A stretch of DNA of 54,117 bases from Gammaproteobacteria bacterium (GTDB lineage: Bacteria; Pseudomonadota; Gammaproteobacteria; Arenicellales; Arenicellaceae), in contig JABDKW010000030.1 of NCBI GenBank assembly GCA_013002025.1, positions 1-54,117 on the forward strand, read 5' to 3'. Shown here piece by piece: positions 1 to 8,763 of this stretch. Position 1 is the first letter of the stretch. Each line of letters opens with the position of its first letter. The position numbers were made by a program, and so were the translations under genes. The notes below the pieces were generated by a model. The model ran no database searches. It was given only the letters and a program-made list of their open reading frames with translations, and was not told the DNA's origin.

Positions 1-1
1 G

Positions 2-319
2 TTCAAGATGGCAGAGATGGATACCGAGATCGATATGGTGCAAACCTATGTGGATCACTGTGTGGCGGAGCACAATGCCGGGAATCTGACCGCGAATATG
101 GGGGCCAAGCTCAAACTGATGGCCGCCGAAACGGAATGGAAGATGTTAGATCTCGGTGTGCAATTGCACGGCGGTGCGGGCTATATGCAGGAATATGAAA
201 TCTGCCGCATGTTTACCGATGCCCGCATCAGCCGTATTTATGCAGGCACCTCAGAAGTCATGAAATTAATCATTGGGCGAGACGTATTCTCAGACGCCTA
301 CTCCAGCATCATGGATTAA
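2..319 (+). CDS. Acyl-CoA dehydrogenase, C-terminal part (5' end outside window)
   Basis: The reading frame is open from the window edge to the stop at 317-319, so only about the last 105 residues are present. They match the C-terminal helical domain of acyl-CoA dehydrogenases: LGVQLHGGAGYMQEYEICRM is the family hallmark (Q-x-HGG-x-G) and is followed by DARISRIYAGTSEVMK, which contributes to FAD and substrate binding in the tetramer. The family catalyses alpha,beta-dehydrogenation of acyl-CoA and passes electrons to ETF. The catalytic base and acyl-binding N-terminal half lie upstream and cannot be checked, so chain-length specificity is unknown. A decayed CoA-transferase stub follows directly, suggesting this was once part of a fatty-acid or branched acyl-CoA operon. 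Confidence 0.93.
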   Translation, partial: FKMAEMDTEIDMVQTYVDHCVAEHNAGNLTANMGAKLKLMAAETEWKMLDLGVQLHGGAGYMQEYEICRMFTDARISRIYAGTSEVMKLIIGRDVFSDAYSSIMD

Positions 320-323
320 TGCC

Positions 324-422
324 GTGGGCGCTCTCGATGGATTAAAAGTTGTTGAAATGTCGGCCATCGGCCCGGTGCCGCTGGCCGGTATGTTGCTGGC
401 AGGTTGAGCGGCGATTATTGAA
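324..422 (+). pseudogene. Remnant of alpha-methylacyl-CoA racemase / CaiB-BaiF CoA-transferase, N-terminus only
   Basis: Read from the GTG at 324, this stretch encodes VGALD then GLKVVEMSAIGPVPLAGMLL, which is the conserved N-terminus of alpha-methylacyl-CoA racemase (usual pattern L-K-V-V-E-x-x-x-I-G-P-x-P-x-x-x-M-L-L-A). A TGA at 405-407 interrupts it, after which in-frame AAIIE still resembles the next family block (GA-x-VI-x-V). The rest of the roughly 360-residue enzyme is absent and an unrelated VOC gene begins at 468. I infer a pseudogene left by a large internal deletion. It sits five bases after the acyl-CoA dehydrogenase stop, a common neighbourhood for racemases of this family. Confidence 0.7.
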
Positions 423-467
423 CTTCAATCGCCTGTGCTATCTTGCTGACAACAAACGGAGTCAGCG

Positions 468-866
468 ATGCCAAATATTCCCAGTGGTTTTCAAACTATT
501 ACACCCTATTTTTTCTGCGACCAACCTCGCGAGCTGGGCGATTTTCTGATTGCCGCTTTTGGTGGCGAAGAAATTCTTTGCTCCTTGGGGCCTAATGGCA
601 GCATCGTGAACCTGCAAATTAAGGTGGGGACGGTAACCGTGATGATCAGCCAATCGGTAGAGGCTTACCCGGCTATGCCGATGGCGCTGTATATTTATGT
701 CGATGATGCCGACCACAGTATGGAGTTGGCGCAGCAGGCTGGCGCGACCCTGGAAATGCCGGTGATGGATATGTCCTATGGTGATCGCCAGGGGGGAGTG
801 CGCGACGCCTTTGGCAATATCTGGTGGATATCACAGCGCCTCAGCGACCAACCGTACTCTATATAA
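468..866 (+). CDS. VOC-superfamily (glyoxalase/bleomycin-resistance-like, PhnB-like) protein
   Basis: A 132-residue protein that begins at an ATG preceded by CGGAG at good spacing. The sequence runs GFQTITPYFFCDQPRELGDFL near the N-terminus, then ALYIYVDDADHSMELAQQAGA in the middle and GDRQGGVRDAFGNIWWIS at the end. This is the single beta-alpha-beta-beta-beta repeat pair typical of short VOC proteins; the final GD-x-x-x-G-x-x-x-D-x-F-G-x-x-W block is the best signature. Such proteins are soluble dimers, often metal dependent, with very diverse substrates, so no reaction can be assigned. It stands alone between the racemase remnant and the cbb3 operon. Confidence 0.85.
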   Translation: MPNIPSGFQTITPYFFCDQPRELGDFLIAAFGGEEILCSLGPNGSIVNLQIKVGTVTVMISQSVEAYPAMPMALYIYVDDADHSMELAQQAGATLEMPVMDMSYGDRQGGVRDAFGNIWWISQRLSDQPYSI

Positions 867-925
867 ATCGAGCGTGTTTGAAAAAGACTTACAGTGATGT
901 AACGATGCCACGAAATATAGCTTAA

Positions 926-939
926 TTGATCTGGATCAA
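926..939. promoter_or_regulatory. FNR/Anr-type binding site upstream of ccoN
   Basis: TTGATCTGGATCAA is an exact match to the TTGAT-N4-ATCAA consensus of FNR/Anr oxygen-sensing regulators. It is a perfect dyad centred about 73 bases before the ccoN ATG, a typical position for an activator site. cbb3 oxidase operons are classically FNR/Anr activated under low oxygen. Confidence 0.88.
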
Positions 940-1005
940 GAGTCGTCATTAGCATTTTGGAAATAATCTGCCGGAATTTCCAGAATCTCTAATCAAAGGT
1001 GGCTA

Positions 1006-2442
1006 ATGAGTGATATTTATTATCACGAGAGGGTGGTGCGTCAATTTACGCTGGCTACCTTACTATGGGGCGTGGTTGGTATGGCTGTCGGTGTTCTACT
1101 GGCTGCCCAGATGGCCTGGCCCGCACTAAATTTTGATATTCCCTGGCTTACCTTTAGTCGACTGCGCCCGTTGCACACCAATGCGGTCATCTTCGCATTC
1201 GGCGGTAGCGCCTTGTTCGCCACCTCCTACTATATCGTCCAGCGCACTTGTCGAGCACCCTTATTTGCGCCTGCATTAGCCGGTTTTACGTTTTGGGGTT
1301 GGCAGTTGGTTATCGTGCTGGCCGCCATCACATTGCCGCTGGGCATGACCCAGTCCAAGGAATATGCTGAGCTCATCTGGCCGATAGATCTGCTTATTAC
1401 CGTAGTGTGGGTTTGTTATGGCGTGGTTTTCTTTGGCACCCTCGTCAAACGTAAAATTCCCCATATTTATGTGGCTAATTGGTTTTTTGCGTCGTTCATA
1501 ATTACCGTCGCTATTCTGCATGTGGTAAACAATCTGGCAGTACCGGTCAGCCTGACTGAATCCTATCCGGTATTCTCCGGGTCAGTCGATGCGATGACGC
1601 AGTGGTGGTATGGCCATAACGCGGTGGGTTTCTTTTTGACAGCCGCGTTCCTTGGCATGATGTATTACTTCATTCCCAAGCAGGCCAATAGGCCGGTTTA
1701 CTCCTACCGGTTGTCGGTGGTGCATTTCTGGGCACTGATCTCAATTTACATGTGGGCCGGGCCGCATCACCTACATTACACCGCACTGCCGGATTGGGCC
1801 CAATCGCTGGGGATGGTGTTTTCCCTGATTCTGCTGGCGCCATCTTGGGGCGGAATGATTAACGGAATGATGACGCTCTCGGGGGCCTGGCACAAGCTGC
1901 GCACCGACCCGATTCTTAAATTTATGATCGTTTCATTGTCCTTTTATGGAATGTCGACCTTTGAAGGCCCGATGATGTCGATTAAGACCGTGAATGCACT
2001 GTCCCACTACACGGACTGGACCATTGGGCATGTGCACTCAGGCGCACTCGGCTGGGTTGCTTTTATCGTGTTTGGCTCCTTGTACAATCTGATTCCAAAG
2101 CTCTATGGAAAACAAGGAATGTACAGCACAGACTTGATCAACCTGCACTTCTGGGTATCCACAATTGGTGTGGTGATTTATATCGCGTCTATGTGGATTG
2201 CCGGAGTAATGCAGGGCCTGATGTGGCGATCAGTCAATGATGATGGAACGTTAACTTACGCATTCATTGAAAGCATTGAAGCGACCTATCCATACTATGT
2301 AATGCGGTTTGGTGGTGGAGTGTTGTTCCTGCTTGGAATGTGCATCATGATTTATAACGTCTACAAAACCATTGCCTCAGGTGAGCAAGCTCGAGTCGAT
2401 TCAACACAACCACAAACGGTTGTGCCCAGGGGTGCCGTATGA
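1006..2442 (+). CDS. ccoN: Cytochrome c oxidase cbb3-type, catalytic subunit I
   Basis: A 478-residue multi-pass inner-membrane protein of normal CcoN length. It is the oxygen-reducing subunit that holds low-spin heme b, high-spin heme b3 and CuB. Visible ligand blocks are [14 protein letters not shown] (low-spin heme His), [14 protein letters not shown] (CuB His), [15 protein letters not shown] (CuB His pair) and [14 protein letters not shown] (heme His residues late in the protein). The gene starts at ATG after AAAGGTGGCTA, downstream of the FNR site. Its end overlaps ccoO by four bases (ATGA), so the two are probably translationally coupled. It heads the cco operon. Confidence 0.98.
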   Translation: MSDIYYHERVVRQFTLATLLWGVVGMAVGVLLAAQMAWPALNFDIPWLTFSRLRPLHTNAVIFAFGGSALFATSYYIVQRTCRAPLFAPALAGFTFWGWQLVIVLAAITLPLGMTQSKEYAELIWPIDLLITVVWVCYGVVFFGTLVKRKIPHIYVANWFFASFIITVAILHVVNNLAVPVSLTESYPVFSGSVDAMTQWWYGHNAVGFFLTAAFLGMMYYFIPKQANRPVYSYRLSVVHFWALISIYMWAGPHHLHYTALPDWAQSLGMVFSLILLAPSWGGMINGMMTLSGAWHKLRTDPILKFMIVSLSFYGMSTFEGPMMSIKTVNALSHYTDWTIGHVHSGALGWVAFIVFGSLYNLIPKLYGKQGMYSTDLINLHFWVSTIGVVIYIASMWIAGVMQGLMWRSVNDDGTLTYAFIESIEATYPYYVMRFGGGVLFLLGMCIMIYNVYKTIASGEQARVDSTQPQTVVPRGAV

Positions 2443-3053
2443 ATCATGACGTGATTGAAAAAAATACCGGGCTGATGGGCGTTTTGATTGCGTTGGTCAT
2501 CAGCGTCGCGGGTTTTGCTGAAATCGTGCCGCTGATGTACCAGGCGCAAACCACACAGCCGAGTCCGGGTGTGGAGCCATTTCCCGCGCTGCAGTTAGCA
2601 GGGCGCGACGTATATGTGAAAGAAGGGTGCTATAACTGCCACTCACAAATGATTCGACCGTTTGTCTCAGAACGGTTGCGCTATGGTCCCCCCACTGCAG
2701 CAGGTGAAACTGTCTATGAGCGGCCCTTTCAATGGGGCTCTAAACGAACCGGCCCTGATCTCGCACGAGTGGGCGGTCGCTATACCTATGAGTGGCATCT
2801 GGCACATTTGATTAACCCGCGTGATCTGGTGCCTGAATCGAACATGCCAGGTTATCCATGGCTGCTGGATAAGACAGTTGATGGTGAACTGGTAGAACGA
2901 AAAATGCGCACCTTGAAATGGTTGGGCGACCCCTATACGCAGGAGCAGATTGATTCAGCTGCCCAATTAACCGATGGGGTAAGTGAAATGGATGCATTGA
3001 TTGCCTATCTGCAGTATCTGGGCCTTTCAAATAATGCACGGGGGCAACAATGA
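2439..3053 (+). CDS. ccoO: Cytochrome c oxidase cbb3-type, monoheme subunit II
   Basis: A 204-residue, single-spanning periplasmic monoheme c-type cytochrome. The N-terminal anchor ([20 protein letters not shown]) is followed by [14 protein letters not shown] with the one CXXCH motif, and by NMPGYPWL, which supplies the distal Met region. It passes electrons from CcoP to the heme b of CcoN. The length is normal for the family. It overlaps ccoN at its start and ccoQ at its end. Confidence 0.98.
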   Translation: MNHDVIEKNTGLMGVLIALVISVAGFAEIVPLMYQAQTTQPSPGVEPFPALQLAGRDVYVKEGCYNCHSQMIRPFVSERLRYGPPTAAGETVYERPFQWGSKRTGPDLARVGGRYTYEWHLAHLINPRDLVPESNMPGYPWLLDKTVDGELVERKMRTLKWLGDPYTQEQIDSAAQLTDGVSEMDALIAYLQYLGLSNNARGQQ

Positions 3054-3214
3054 TGGGGATTGTTAATGGCATTGCGACATTGTTGCTGATCATCCTGTTT
3101 CTGGGGATTTGTGCGTGGGCATGGAGCAGTCGAAATCAGGATAAGTTTGAACGCATGGCACGCTTACCATTGGAAGAGAACGACCAACCCGAGGAGGAAA
3201 TCAAGCATGACTGA
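3050..3214 (+). CDS. ccoQ: Cytochrome c oxidase cbb3-type, small subunit IV
   Basis: A 54-residue protein starting at the ATG that overlaps the ccoO stop; a second ATG follows immediately. It has one membrane helix (IATLLLIILFLGICAWAW), then a charged tail with SSRNQDKFERMARLPLEEN, which fits the CcoQ pattern of W-x-x-x-x-x-x-x-F-x-x-x-A-x-x-P-L-x-x. In other bacteria CcoQ stabilises CcoP in the complex, especially with oxygen present. Its end overlaps ccoP by eight bases, so the gene is locked into the operon by position as well as sequence. Confidence 0.93.
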   Translation: MMGIVNGIATLLLIILFLGICAWAWSSRNQDKFERMARLPLEENDQPEEEIKHD

Positions 3215-4079
3215 CGCCTGGAGCTGGTATGTAATTGCCCTGGTGGTGATTAATGTCGTGGCGATTATCTGGTTGCTGATTGCCACGCATTGGGGTCAGG
3301 GCGACGAAGTCACTCAGGGCTCGCGCCACAGTTGGGATGGCATCGAGGAGTTGAACAACCCGATGCCGCGTTGGTGGCTATGGTTATTTGTCATCACCAT
3401 TGTGTACAGCATCGTTTACTTGATTGTGTATCCCGGGCTCGGGAACTTTAAAGGCACCAAGGGTTGGACCCAGCAATCACAATTCGAACAGCAAATGGCG
3501 GAGGCCCGAGAACGGCAACGCGAAGTCTACCAGCAGTTTGCCGGCCTCAGTGCTCAGCAATTGGCCGTTAATGTCAGAGCCATGGAAACGGCGCAACGGT
3601 TGTACTTGAATAATTGCGCCACCTGTCATGGCTCAACGGGGCAAGGCGCTAAAGGCTTTCCTAACCTGACTGATACTGATTGGTTATATGGTGGGCTGGC
3701 AGAAGATATCGCCACCTCAATCACAAGAGGCCGAGCGGGGATAATGCCAGCTGCTGGTTTGCCAGACAGCGGCGTGGCGATTCTGGCGAGGTATGTAAAG
3801 GGGCTGTCGGGGGGAGAGATGACGCCGTTGGTTGCTGAGAAGGGCAAGGCGCTGTTTGCGACTTGTGCTGCATGCCACGGCTCGGACGGGCAGGGCAACC
3901 AACAATTTGGCGCACCTAATTTGACTGATGATATATGGCTACACGGGTCACACTTGAGGGACATCGAGTCAATCATCAGGCATGGCAAACAGGGGAATAT
4001 GCCGGGTTTCAGGGATAATCTTACGGCCGCACAAATTGATTTGTTAACTGCTTGGGTACTCCGGTTAGGGCAGCCCTGA
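3207..4079 (+). CDS. ccoP: Cytochrome c oxidase cbb3-type, diheme subunit III
   Basis: I choose the ATG at 3207 because GAGGAGGAAA precedes it and the protein then begins MTDAWSWYVIALVVINVV, the usual CcoP N-terminal helix; the frame is open farther upstream but runs through ccoQ. The protein has about 290 residues. A second membrane helix (WWLWLFVITIVYSIVYLIVY) leads to two periplasmic cytochrome c domains with CATCHGSTGQG and CAACHGSDGQG. Each has a later Met-containing block (GIMPAAG, GNMPGF). It accepts electrons from soluble c or the bc1 complex and hands them to CcoO. Confidence 0.97.
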   Translation: MTDAWSWYVIALVVINVVAIIWLLIATHWGQGDEVTQGSRHSWDGIEELNNPMPRWWLWLFVITIVYSIVYLIVYPGLGNFKGTKGWTQQSQFEQQMAEARERQREVYQQFAGLSAQQLAVNVRAMETAQRLYLNNCATCHGSTGQGAKGFPNLTDTDWLYGGLAEDIATSITRGRAGIMPAAGLPDSGVAILARYVKGLSGGEMTPLVAEKGKALFATCAACHGSDGQGNQQFGAPNLTDDIWLHGSHLRDIESIIRHGKQGNMPGFRDNLTAAQIDLLTAWVLRLGQP

Positions 4080-4083
4080 GATC

Positions 4084-4332
4084 ATGCATGAGGGTGCTCG
4101 CAAAAAGTGGGTTGTCGTCGCTTGTGTGTTATGGATTTCATTCTTGTGCGCGGGCGTTGCGGCCACGCTATTTTTTGCCACCTTCGATCCGGTCAATTTA
4201 GCGCAGCAGGCTACTTTCCCGGCCGAGATAGATCGCATGACCGGGTATAGCCTTGGTTTCTTGTTGTTCTGGCTATTGCTAGTGATAAACAGCCTGATCA
4301 TTCTGTGGTTGCTCAGAGCCTCGAAATTCTGA
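4084..4332 (+). CDS. Small two-helix membrane protein of the cco operon, function unknown
   Basis: An 82-residue protein inserted between ccoP and ccoG, starting four bases after ccoP. It has two clear membrane helices (WVVVACVLWISFLCAGVAATLFF and YSLGFLLFWLLLVINSLIILWLL) joined by a roughly 25-residue loop with FDPVNLAQQATFPAEIDR. It contains no heme, copper or iron-sulfur motif. Operon position suggests a role in cbb3 assembly or stability. It is neither CcoS nor CcoH, which are both present downstream. Confidence 0.8.
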   Translation: MHEGARKKWVVVACVLWISFLCAGVAATLFFATFDPVNLAQQATFPAEIDRMTGYSLGFLLFWLLLVINSLIILWLLRASKF

Positions 4333-4344
4333 GCCACGCGTTGT

Positions 4345-5784
4345 ATGACAATCACCGAAAATATAGCGGCGCAAAGGTCGGCGGCCATTTATTCGGAAAA
4401 AATATTCCCACGTGAAGTGCGCGGGCGCTTCCAAAGCTTGCGCAGCATCTGTGTCTATCTGTTATTGGGTGCGTATTATCTGCTGCCCTGGGTGCAGTGG
4501 GGCGAGCGGCAAGCCGTGCTGTTTGATTTGCCCGCACGAAAGTTTCATATATTCATGCTCACCTTTTGGCCACAGGATTTTTATCTTTTGAGTCTACTAT
4601 TGATAATGGCGGGCATTGCGCTGTTTTTTTTTACCGCAATCGCAGGCCGGGTATGGTGCGGCTATGCTTGCCCACAAACGGTCTGGACGGAAATATTTAT
4701 CTGGATGGAGCGCTGGGTAGAGGGGTCGCGCGCCCAGCAAATCAAGTTGGCCTCCAGTCCGTGGACGTTTAACAAGCTCCGCAAGAGGATTATTAAGCAG
4801 GTCCTGTGGGTCAGCTTTGCATTGCTAACCGGTTTAACCTTCGTCGGCTACTTTATGCCGATTCGGCAGTTGCTGCTTGATGCCGCCACTTTCGAGCTGG
4901 CAGGTTGGTCATTATTCTGGGTACTTTTTTATTCATTTGCCACCTATGGTAATGCCGGATTTTTGCGTGAACAGGTGTGTAAATACATGTGCCCCTATGC
5001 GCGCTTTCAGAGTGCAATGTTTGACCGAGACACGTTAATAGTGGCGTACGATCAAAACCGTGGGGAGCCCCGTAGTCGTGGTAAGAAACGTAAACAAACA
5101 GCAGCCGCTCCCAAGGGCGATTGTGTTGATTGTGGTCTTTGTGTGCAGGTGTGCCCGACCGGCATTGATATACGAGAGGGTCTACAATACGAATGCATTG
5201 CTTGTGCCGCTTGCATCGATGTTTGTAATAATGTGATGGACAGTGTCGCACAACCACGTGATTTGATTCGCTATAGTACTGAAGCGGTGGATTCAGGCCA
5301 ACAATCCCGATTGCCACAATTATTGCTGCGCCCCAGAGTGTTGACTTATGCAGTGATACTAATGGCGCTGATCGCCGCATTTGGTAGCGCTCTACTATTG
5401 CGCGCCACTATGCAGGTTGATGTGTTGCGTGATCGCAATACGTTCTATCGCATGACGTCACAGGGCATCGTCGAGAACACATTCCAAATTCGAATCATGA
5501 ACAAGTCGCAGATTGAACAGCGTTACCACATAGCTATACATGAGTTAACGGGCGCGTCGGTATCGTGGTCCAGCCCGCATAAGAATATTGCCTCTGCCGC
5601 TGTCGCTCCCGGCGAAATCGGTGACCTGATTGCCACGGTTTCAATACCGGCCGACAGGCTGAATAGCCGCGCTCAGAAAATTTCATTTATGATCAGTGAG
5701 ACATTGGGTCCCCGACCGACCAGCATCGCTGAGGAATCCCGATTCTGGGGGCCAACACCACAGGCCGACGGGGGCACTCGATGA
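4345..5784 (+). CDS. ccoG: Cytochrome c oxidase accessory protein, polyferredoxin (RdxA/FixG family)
   Basis: A 479-residue inner-membrane protein. Early membrane helices carry GRVWCGYACPQTVWTEIF, the conserved C-x-x-x-C motif of the family. A second Cys motif is REQVCKYMCPYARFQ. Two [4Fe-4S] ferredoxin motifs follow: CVDCGLCVQVCPTGIDI and CIACAACIDVCNNVM. The C-terminal roughly 120 residues after the last helix form an exported Ig-like domain. CcoG is reported to act as a Cu(II) reductase feeding Cu(I) to the oxidase copper-loading pathway. Its stop overlaps the ccoH start (ATGA). Confidence 0.95.
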   Translation: MTITENIAAQRSAAIYSEKIFPREVRGRFQSLRSICVYLLLGAYYLLPWVQWGERQAVLFDLPARKFHIFMLTFWPQDFYLLSLLLIMAGIALFFFTAIAGRVWCGYACPQTVWTEIFIWMERWVEGSRAQQIKLASSPWTFNKLRKRIIKQVLWVSFALLTGLTFVGYFMPIRQLLLDAATFELAGWSLFWVLFYSFATYGNAGFLREQVCKYMCPYARFQSAMFDRDTLIVAYDQNRGEPRSRGKKRKQTAAAPKGDCVDCGLCVQVCPTGIDIREGLQYECIACAACIDVCNNVMDSVAQPRDLIRYSTEAVDSGQQSRLPQLLLRPRVLTYAVILMALIAAFGSALLLRATMQVDVLRDRNTFYRMTSQGIVENTFQIRIMNKSQIEQRYHIAIHELTGASVSWSSPHKNIASAAVAPGEIGDLIATVSIPADRLNSRAQKISFMISETLGPRPTSIAEESRFWGPTPQADGGTR

Positions 5785-5990
5785 TCCACTCTTCAACTCG
5801 CGAACCAGAGCCACAAGGAGATTCGCTCTGGCATCGAAATCCCATGGTGTGGTTCATCATCGCTTTGCCAATGACGGCAGTAATCGCATCGCTGATCACA
5901 CTGGTAATAGCATATCGACACGCACCGATAGTACTACCCGCCACTTCCCCGCCGGTCATCGAAACTGATCAGCAATTGCCGCCGGAGTAA
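5781..5990 (+). CDS. ccoH: FixH/CcoH-like cbb3 assembly protein, short form
   Basis: A 69-residue single-spanning protein that overlaps ccoG by four bases. HRNPMVWFIIALPMTAVIAS is the recognisable FixH block (W-x-x-P-W-x-W-F-x-x-x-P-x-x-A-V). The usual roughly 100-residue periplasmic domain is missing; only about 20 residues follow the helix. CcoH is needed for cbb3 assembly in the bacteria studied. The call rests on the helix motif and on the conserved G-H-I-S gene order. The short length matches reduced forms but should be noted. Confidence 0.72.
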   Translation: MIHSSTREPEPQGDSLWHRNPMVWFIIALPMTAVIASLITLVIAYRHAPIVLPATSPPVIETDQQLPPE

Positions 5991-5993
5991 AAA

Positions 5994-8516
5994 GTGGTGG
6001 GTGAAGCAGACTGCGCAAAAAAGACCTGCTGCCAGACAGCTAAAGCGGTAGAAGAACCCGCATCGGAGCTGTGTTTCCAGTGTCGAGGTCAGCTCTCGAG
6101 CTACGCCAGAATTTCCGCCGTGATAGATGGTCAGACCCGGCAATTTTGCTGCGGTAGCTGTAAACAGACGGCAACTCATATTGAACGGAATCATTGGAGT
6201 CAATTTTTTGCGCGAAGACGGAACAGTGCTCGATTGCAACAGGCATTGACGACCCCCACTGGCGCCAACCCTGAAGGCCAGTGGCGCTTACTGGACTCGC
6301 CCGATGTGGCCGCGCAATATGTGTCGACCTCGGCTGACGGAAGCCGCGAACTTTGGCTGGATCTGCCCGGAATGTACTGCGCCAGTTGTGCCTGGCTGAT
6401 AGAGCAAGCATTGAGTAAGATGAGCGCCAGTATTAGCACGCATATTGATGTGCCGCGAAAGCAAGCATTAATAACTTTTCAAGACCCGACACTGTCGTTG
6501 GTCGCCATCGTGGAGGCGTTGGAAAAACTGGGCTATCGCCCCGCGCCAGTTTCCCTGCAACAGCAAAGTCCGGATTCGCAGCACGACGCTACTGTCGAGC
6601 GGAGACAGGCGCTAAAACGTATCGCGGTCGCTGGGCTGGGCATGATGCAGGTTATGACCTATGCCGTGGCCATGTATTTTGGGAATTTTCAGGGTATCGA
6701 CCCGGAATTTGAGCGATTTTTCACATTGCTCAGTATGTTGATCGCGACGCTGGTGGTTTTTTACTCAGGGCGCATGTTCTTCGATAACGCATGGAACGAC
6801 TTACGCCATGGCCGCATGGGCATGGATGTGCCAATAGCATTGGCCATTGGTGGCGCCTATTTTCCGAGTGTCTATCAGACCCTGTTTCGCACCGATGGCC
6901 ATGTGTATTTTGACTCCGCGGTGATGTTTATTTTCTTTCTATCTCTGGGGCGTTTCGTTGAGTCTACAGCACGGCATGCCCTCACCCCTGCGCCGATTGT
7001 AGTCTCAAAAATGCTACCGCAACACATCGAGGTTCGGCGCCAGAGTAAAGGACAGTGGCAGCCACAAATCGTCAACCCGCAGGCAATTCTGATTGAAGAC
7101 CGTGCTCGTTTACAGGGTGGCGAGATCGTCCCTTTCGACGCTAAGATCATTGCAGGGTCGGCATTGCTGGACGAAAGCTTGTTGACCGGAGAGTCGGCTG
7201 CCGTGCAGCGCCACGCTGGCGATCATATTTTAGCTGGCACGCAACTACTTAAGGGAAACATCGAGGTTTCAGCCAGTACGCCCTGGCGAAACTCCTGGAT
7301 TGCACGCATTGAGCGCATGTTGCGTCATGGCGGCCAGACGGATCCGCAGGCCTCCGACACCCTGCAAGAAGCCGCCCGACATTTTGTCGCCGCCGTGCTG
7401 ATCATTACTTTGATAACCGGCCTGATCTGGTGGGTGATTGAACCTGATCGTGTCTTTCAGATTGTACTGGCCATGCTGGTAGCCTCCTGCCCTTGCGCTT
7501 TTTCATTGGCCGCGCCCCTTGGGGTCACTGCCGCGAGTCAGGCAATGCGAACCAAGGGTATCCTGATGTGTAATTTTGCTGCGCTGAATAAGTTACCTGA
7601 GGTAAATCTATGGTGCTTCGATAAAACCGGTACCCTCAGCAAAGGTTCGCCGTCTATTGCCAAGGTAGATGTGTTTGGTTCCTGGACTACCGATCAGGCA
7701 TTGGCTATCGGCAGCGCGTTGGAAGAAAATAGTGAGCATGTGATCGCGCGAGCTTTTCATGCCATTGACAGACATTATGATGCAGATGCCGTGCAGCAGT
7801 TTGACGGTCAGGGATTGTCAGGAAGGGTGGCTGGTGAGCGATATTTTCTAGGCAAGCCAGAGTGGGTGATCGGGCAGTGCGACTGGCGATTGACTGACCA
7901 GAGTCGAGTACGCCAACTGGTCAGCGACCGTGAGGATACGATTGTGGTTTTAGGTTCGCCCACTCACGCAGTTGCCGTGTTTCAAATACGTGATGATTTG
8001 CGTGTGCAAGCCGCCCCGACGATTGCTGATCTAGTGGGCCGCAAGCAGCAGGTCATGATTCTGAGCGGCGACCAACCCGCTAATGTGACTGCAGTAGCTG
8101 CGGCCGTTGGGGCTGATCAGGCACAGGGAGGGTTGTTGCCACAGCAAAAACAGGAGATTGTCCGACGATTACAAAAAACCGGAGCGGTCGTTGCCATGGT
8201 GGGTGACGGCGTCAACGACGCACCAGTTATGTCGCAGGCGGATGTCAGTATTGCTATGTCCGGCGGCAGTGAACTCAGCAAGAGTCAGGCAGATTTCATC
8301 ATTTTGAATGAACGGTTATCTGGCTTGAATAAATTGCAGGCCATTGCAAATAAAACAAAAGCGATAACAAATCAGAATTTGCGTTGGGCTTTGACCTACA
8401 ATGTTATCGTTTTACCACTGGCCGCTGCGGGATTTTTACAACCCTGGATTGCAGCGCTCGGCATGTCACTCAGCTCATTGCTGGTGGTCAGTAATGCCCT
8501 GCGTATAGCCCGATAG
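5994..8516 (+). CDS. ccoI: Copper-translocating P1B-type ATPase for cbb3 oxidase
   Basis: An 840-residue copper pump with a GTG start, four bases after ccoH. Domain order: an N-terminal metal-binding Cys-rich region (CFQCRGQL near residue 30 and FCCGSCKQ near 50), an HMA domain with GMYCASCAWLIEQAL near 125, membrane helices, the actuator region with LTGESAAV, the ion-binding SCPCAFSLA near residue 498, the phosphorylation site FDKTGTLSKG near 542, and GDGVNDAPV near 736. CcoI/FixI exports Cu(I) slowly toward the periplasm for insertion into the CcoN CuB site rather than for detoxification. The operon context supports that role over CopA. Confidence 0.96.
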   Translation: MVGEADCAKKTCCQTAKAVEEPASELCFQCRGQLSSYARISAVIDGQTRQFCCGSCKQTATHIERNHWSQFFARRRNSARLQQALTTPTGANPEGQWRLLDSPDVAAQYVSTSADGSRELWLDLPGMYCASCAWLIEQALSKMSASISTHIDVPRKQALITFQDPTLSLVAIVEALEKLGYRPAPVSLQQQSPDSQHDATVERRQALKRIAVAGLGMMQVMTYAVAMYFGNFQGIDPEFERFFTLLSMLIATLVVFYSGRMFFDNAWNDLRHGRMGMDVPIALAIGGAYFPSVYQTLFRTDGHVYFDSAVMFIFFLSLGRFVESTARHALTPAPIVVSKMLPQHIEVRRQSKGQWQPQIVNPQAILIEDRARLQGGEIVPFDAKIIAGSALLDESLLTGESAAVQRHAGDHILAGTQLLKGNIEVSASTPWRNSWIARIERMLRHGGQTDPQASDTLQEAARHFVAAVLIITLITGLIWWVIEPDRVFQIVLAMLVASCPCAFSLAAPLGVTAASQAMRTKGILMCNFAALNKLPEVNLWCFDKTGTLSKGSPSIAKVDVFGSWTTDQALAIGSALEENSEHVIARAFHAIDRHYDADAVQQFDGQGLSGRVAGERYFLGKPEWVIGQCDWRLTDQSRVRQLVSDREDTIVVLGSPTHAVAVFQIRDDLRVQAAPTIADLVGRKQQVMILSGDQPANVTAVAAAVGADQAQGGLLPQQKQEIVRRLQKTGAVVAMVGDGVNDAPVMSQADVSIAMSGGSELSKSQADFIILNERLSGLNKLQAIANKTKAITNQNLRWALTYNVIVLPLAAAGFLQPWIAALGMSLSSLLVVSNALRIAR

Positions 8517-8532
8517 TACTGGTGAGCGCGCA

Positions 8533-8703
8533 ATGGAAATAATCTATATTTTGATCCCGCTCAGTTTGGTTTTGCTGGGCGTTGCTTTGTGGGCCTTTTT
8601 CTGGGCTGTGCGTAATGGCCAGTTCGACGATTTGGAATCACCGGCCAGCGAGATTTTAGAGCCTGAGAGCAATTCCGAAAACACCGCACATGATTGTGAC
8701 TAA
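8533..8703 (+). CDS. ccoS: cbb3-type cytochrome oxidase assembly protein
   Basis: A 56-residue single-helix protein 16 bases after ccoI. It reads MEIIYILIPLSLVLLGVALW and then AFFWAVRNGQFDDLESPA, which is the diagnostic CcoS signature (F-x-W-A-V-x-x-G-Q-F-D-D-L-x-x-P). CcoS is needed for cofactor insertion into cbb3 oxidase. It closes the operon; the next gene is convergent from the other strand, ending 60 bases away. The CGCACC/GGTGAG-type sequence in between gives no clear terminator. Confidence 0.95.
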   Translation: MEIIYILIPLSLVLLGVALWAFFWAVRNGQFDDLESPASEILEPESNSENTAHDCD

Positions 8704-8763
8704 CGCACTGTATTGCTGGCGCACCCGCTCCGGCGGCTATCTGCGCACGGTCTAAACTGACGG

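Noticed and set aside
3111-3206. N-terminal extension of ccoP
   Set aside because: It overlaps most of ccoQ in another frame, while the ATG at 3207 has a strong ribosome site and the normal CcoP N-terminus.
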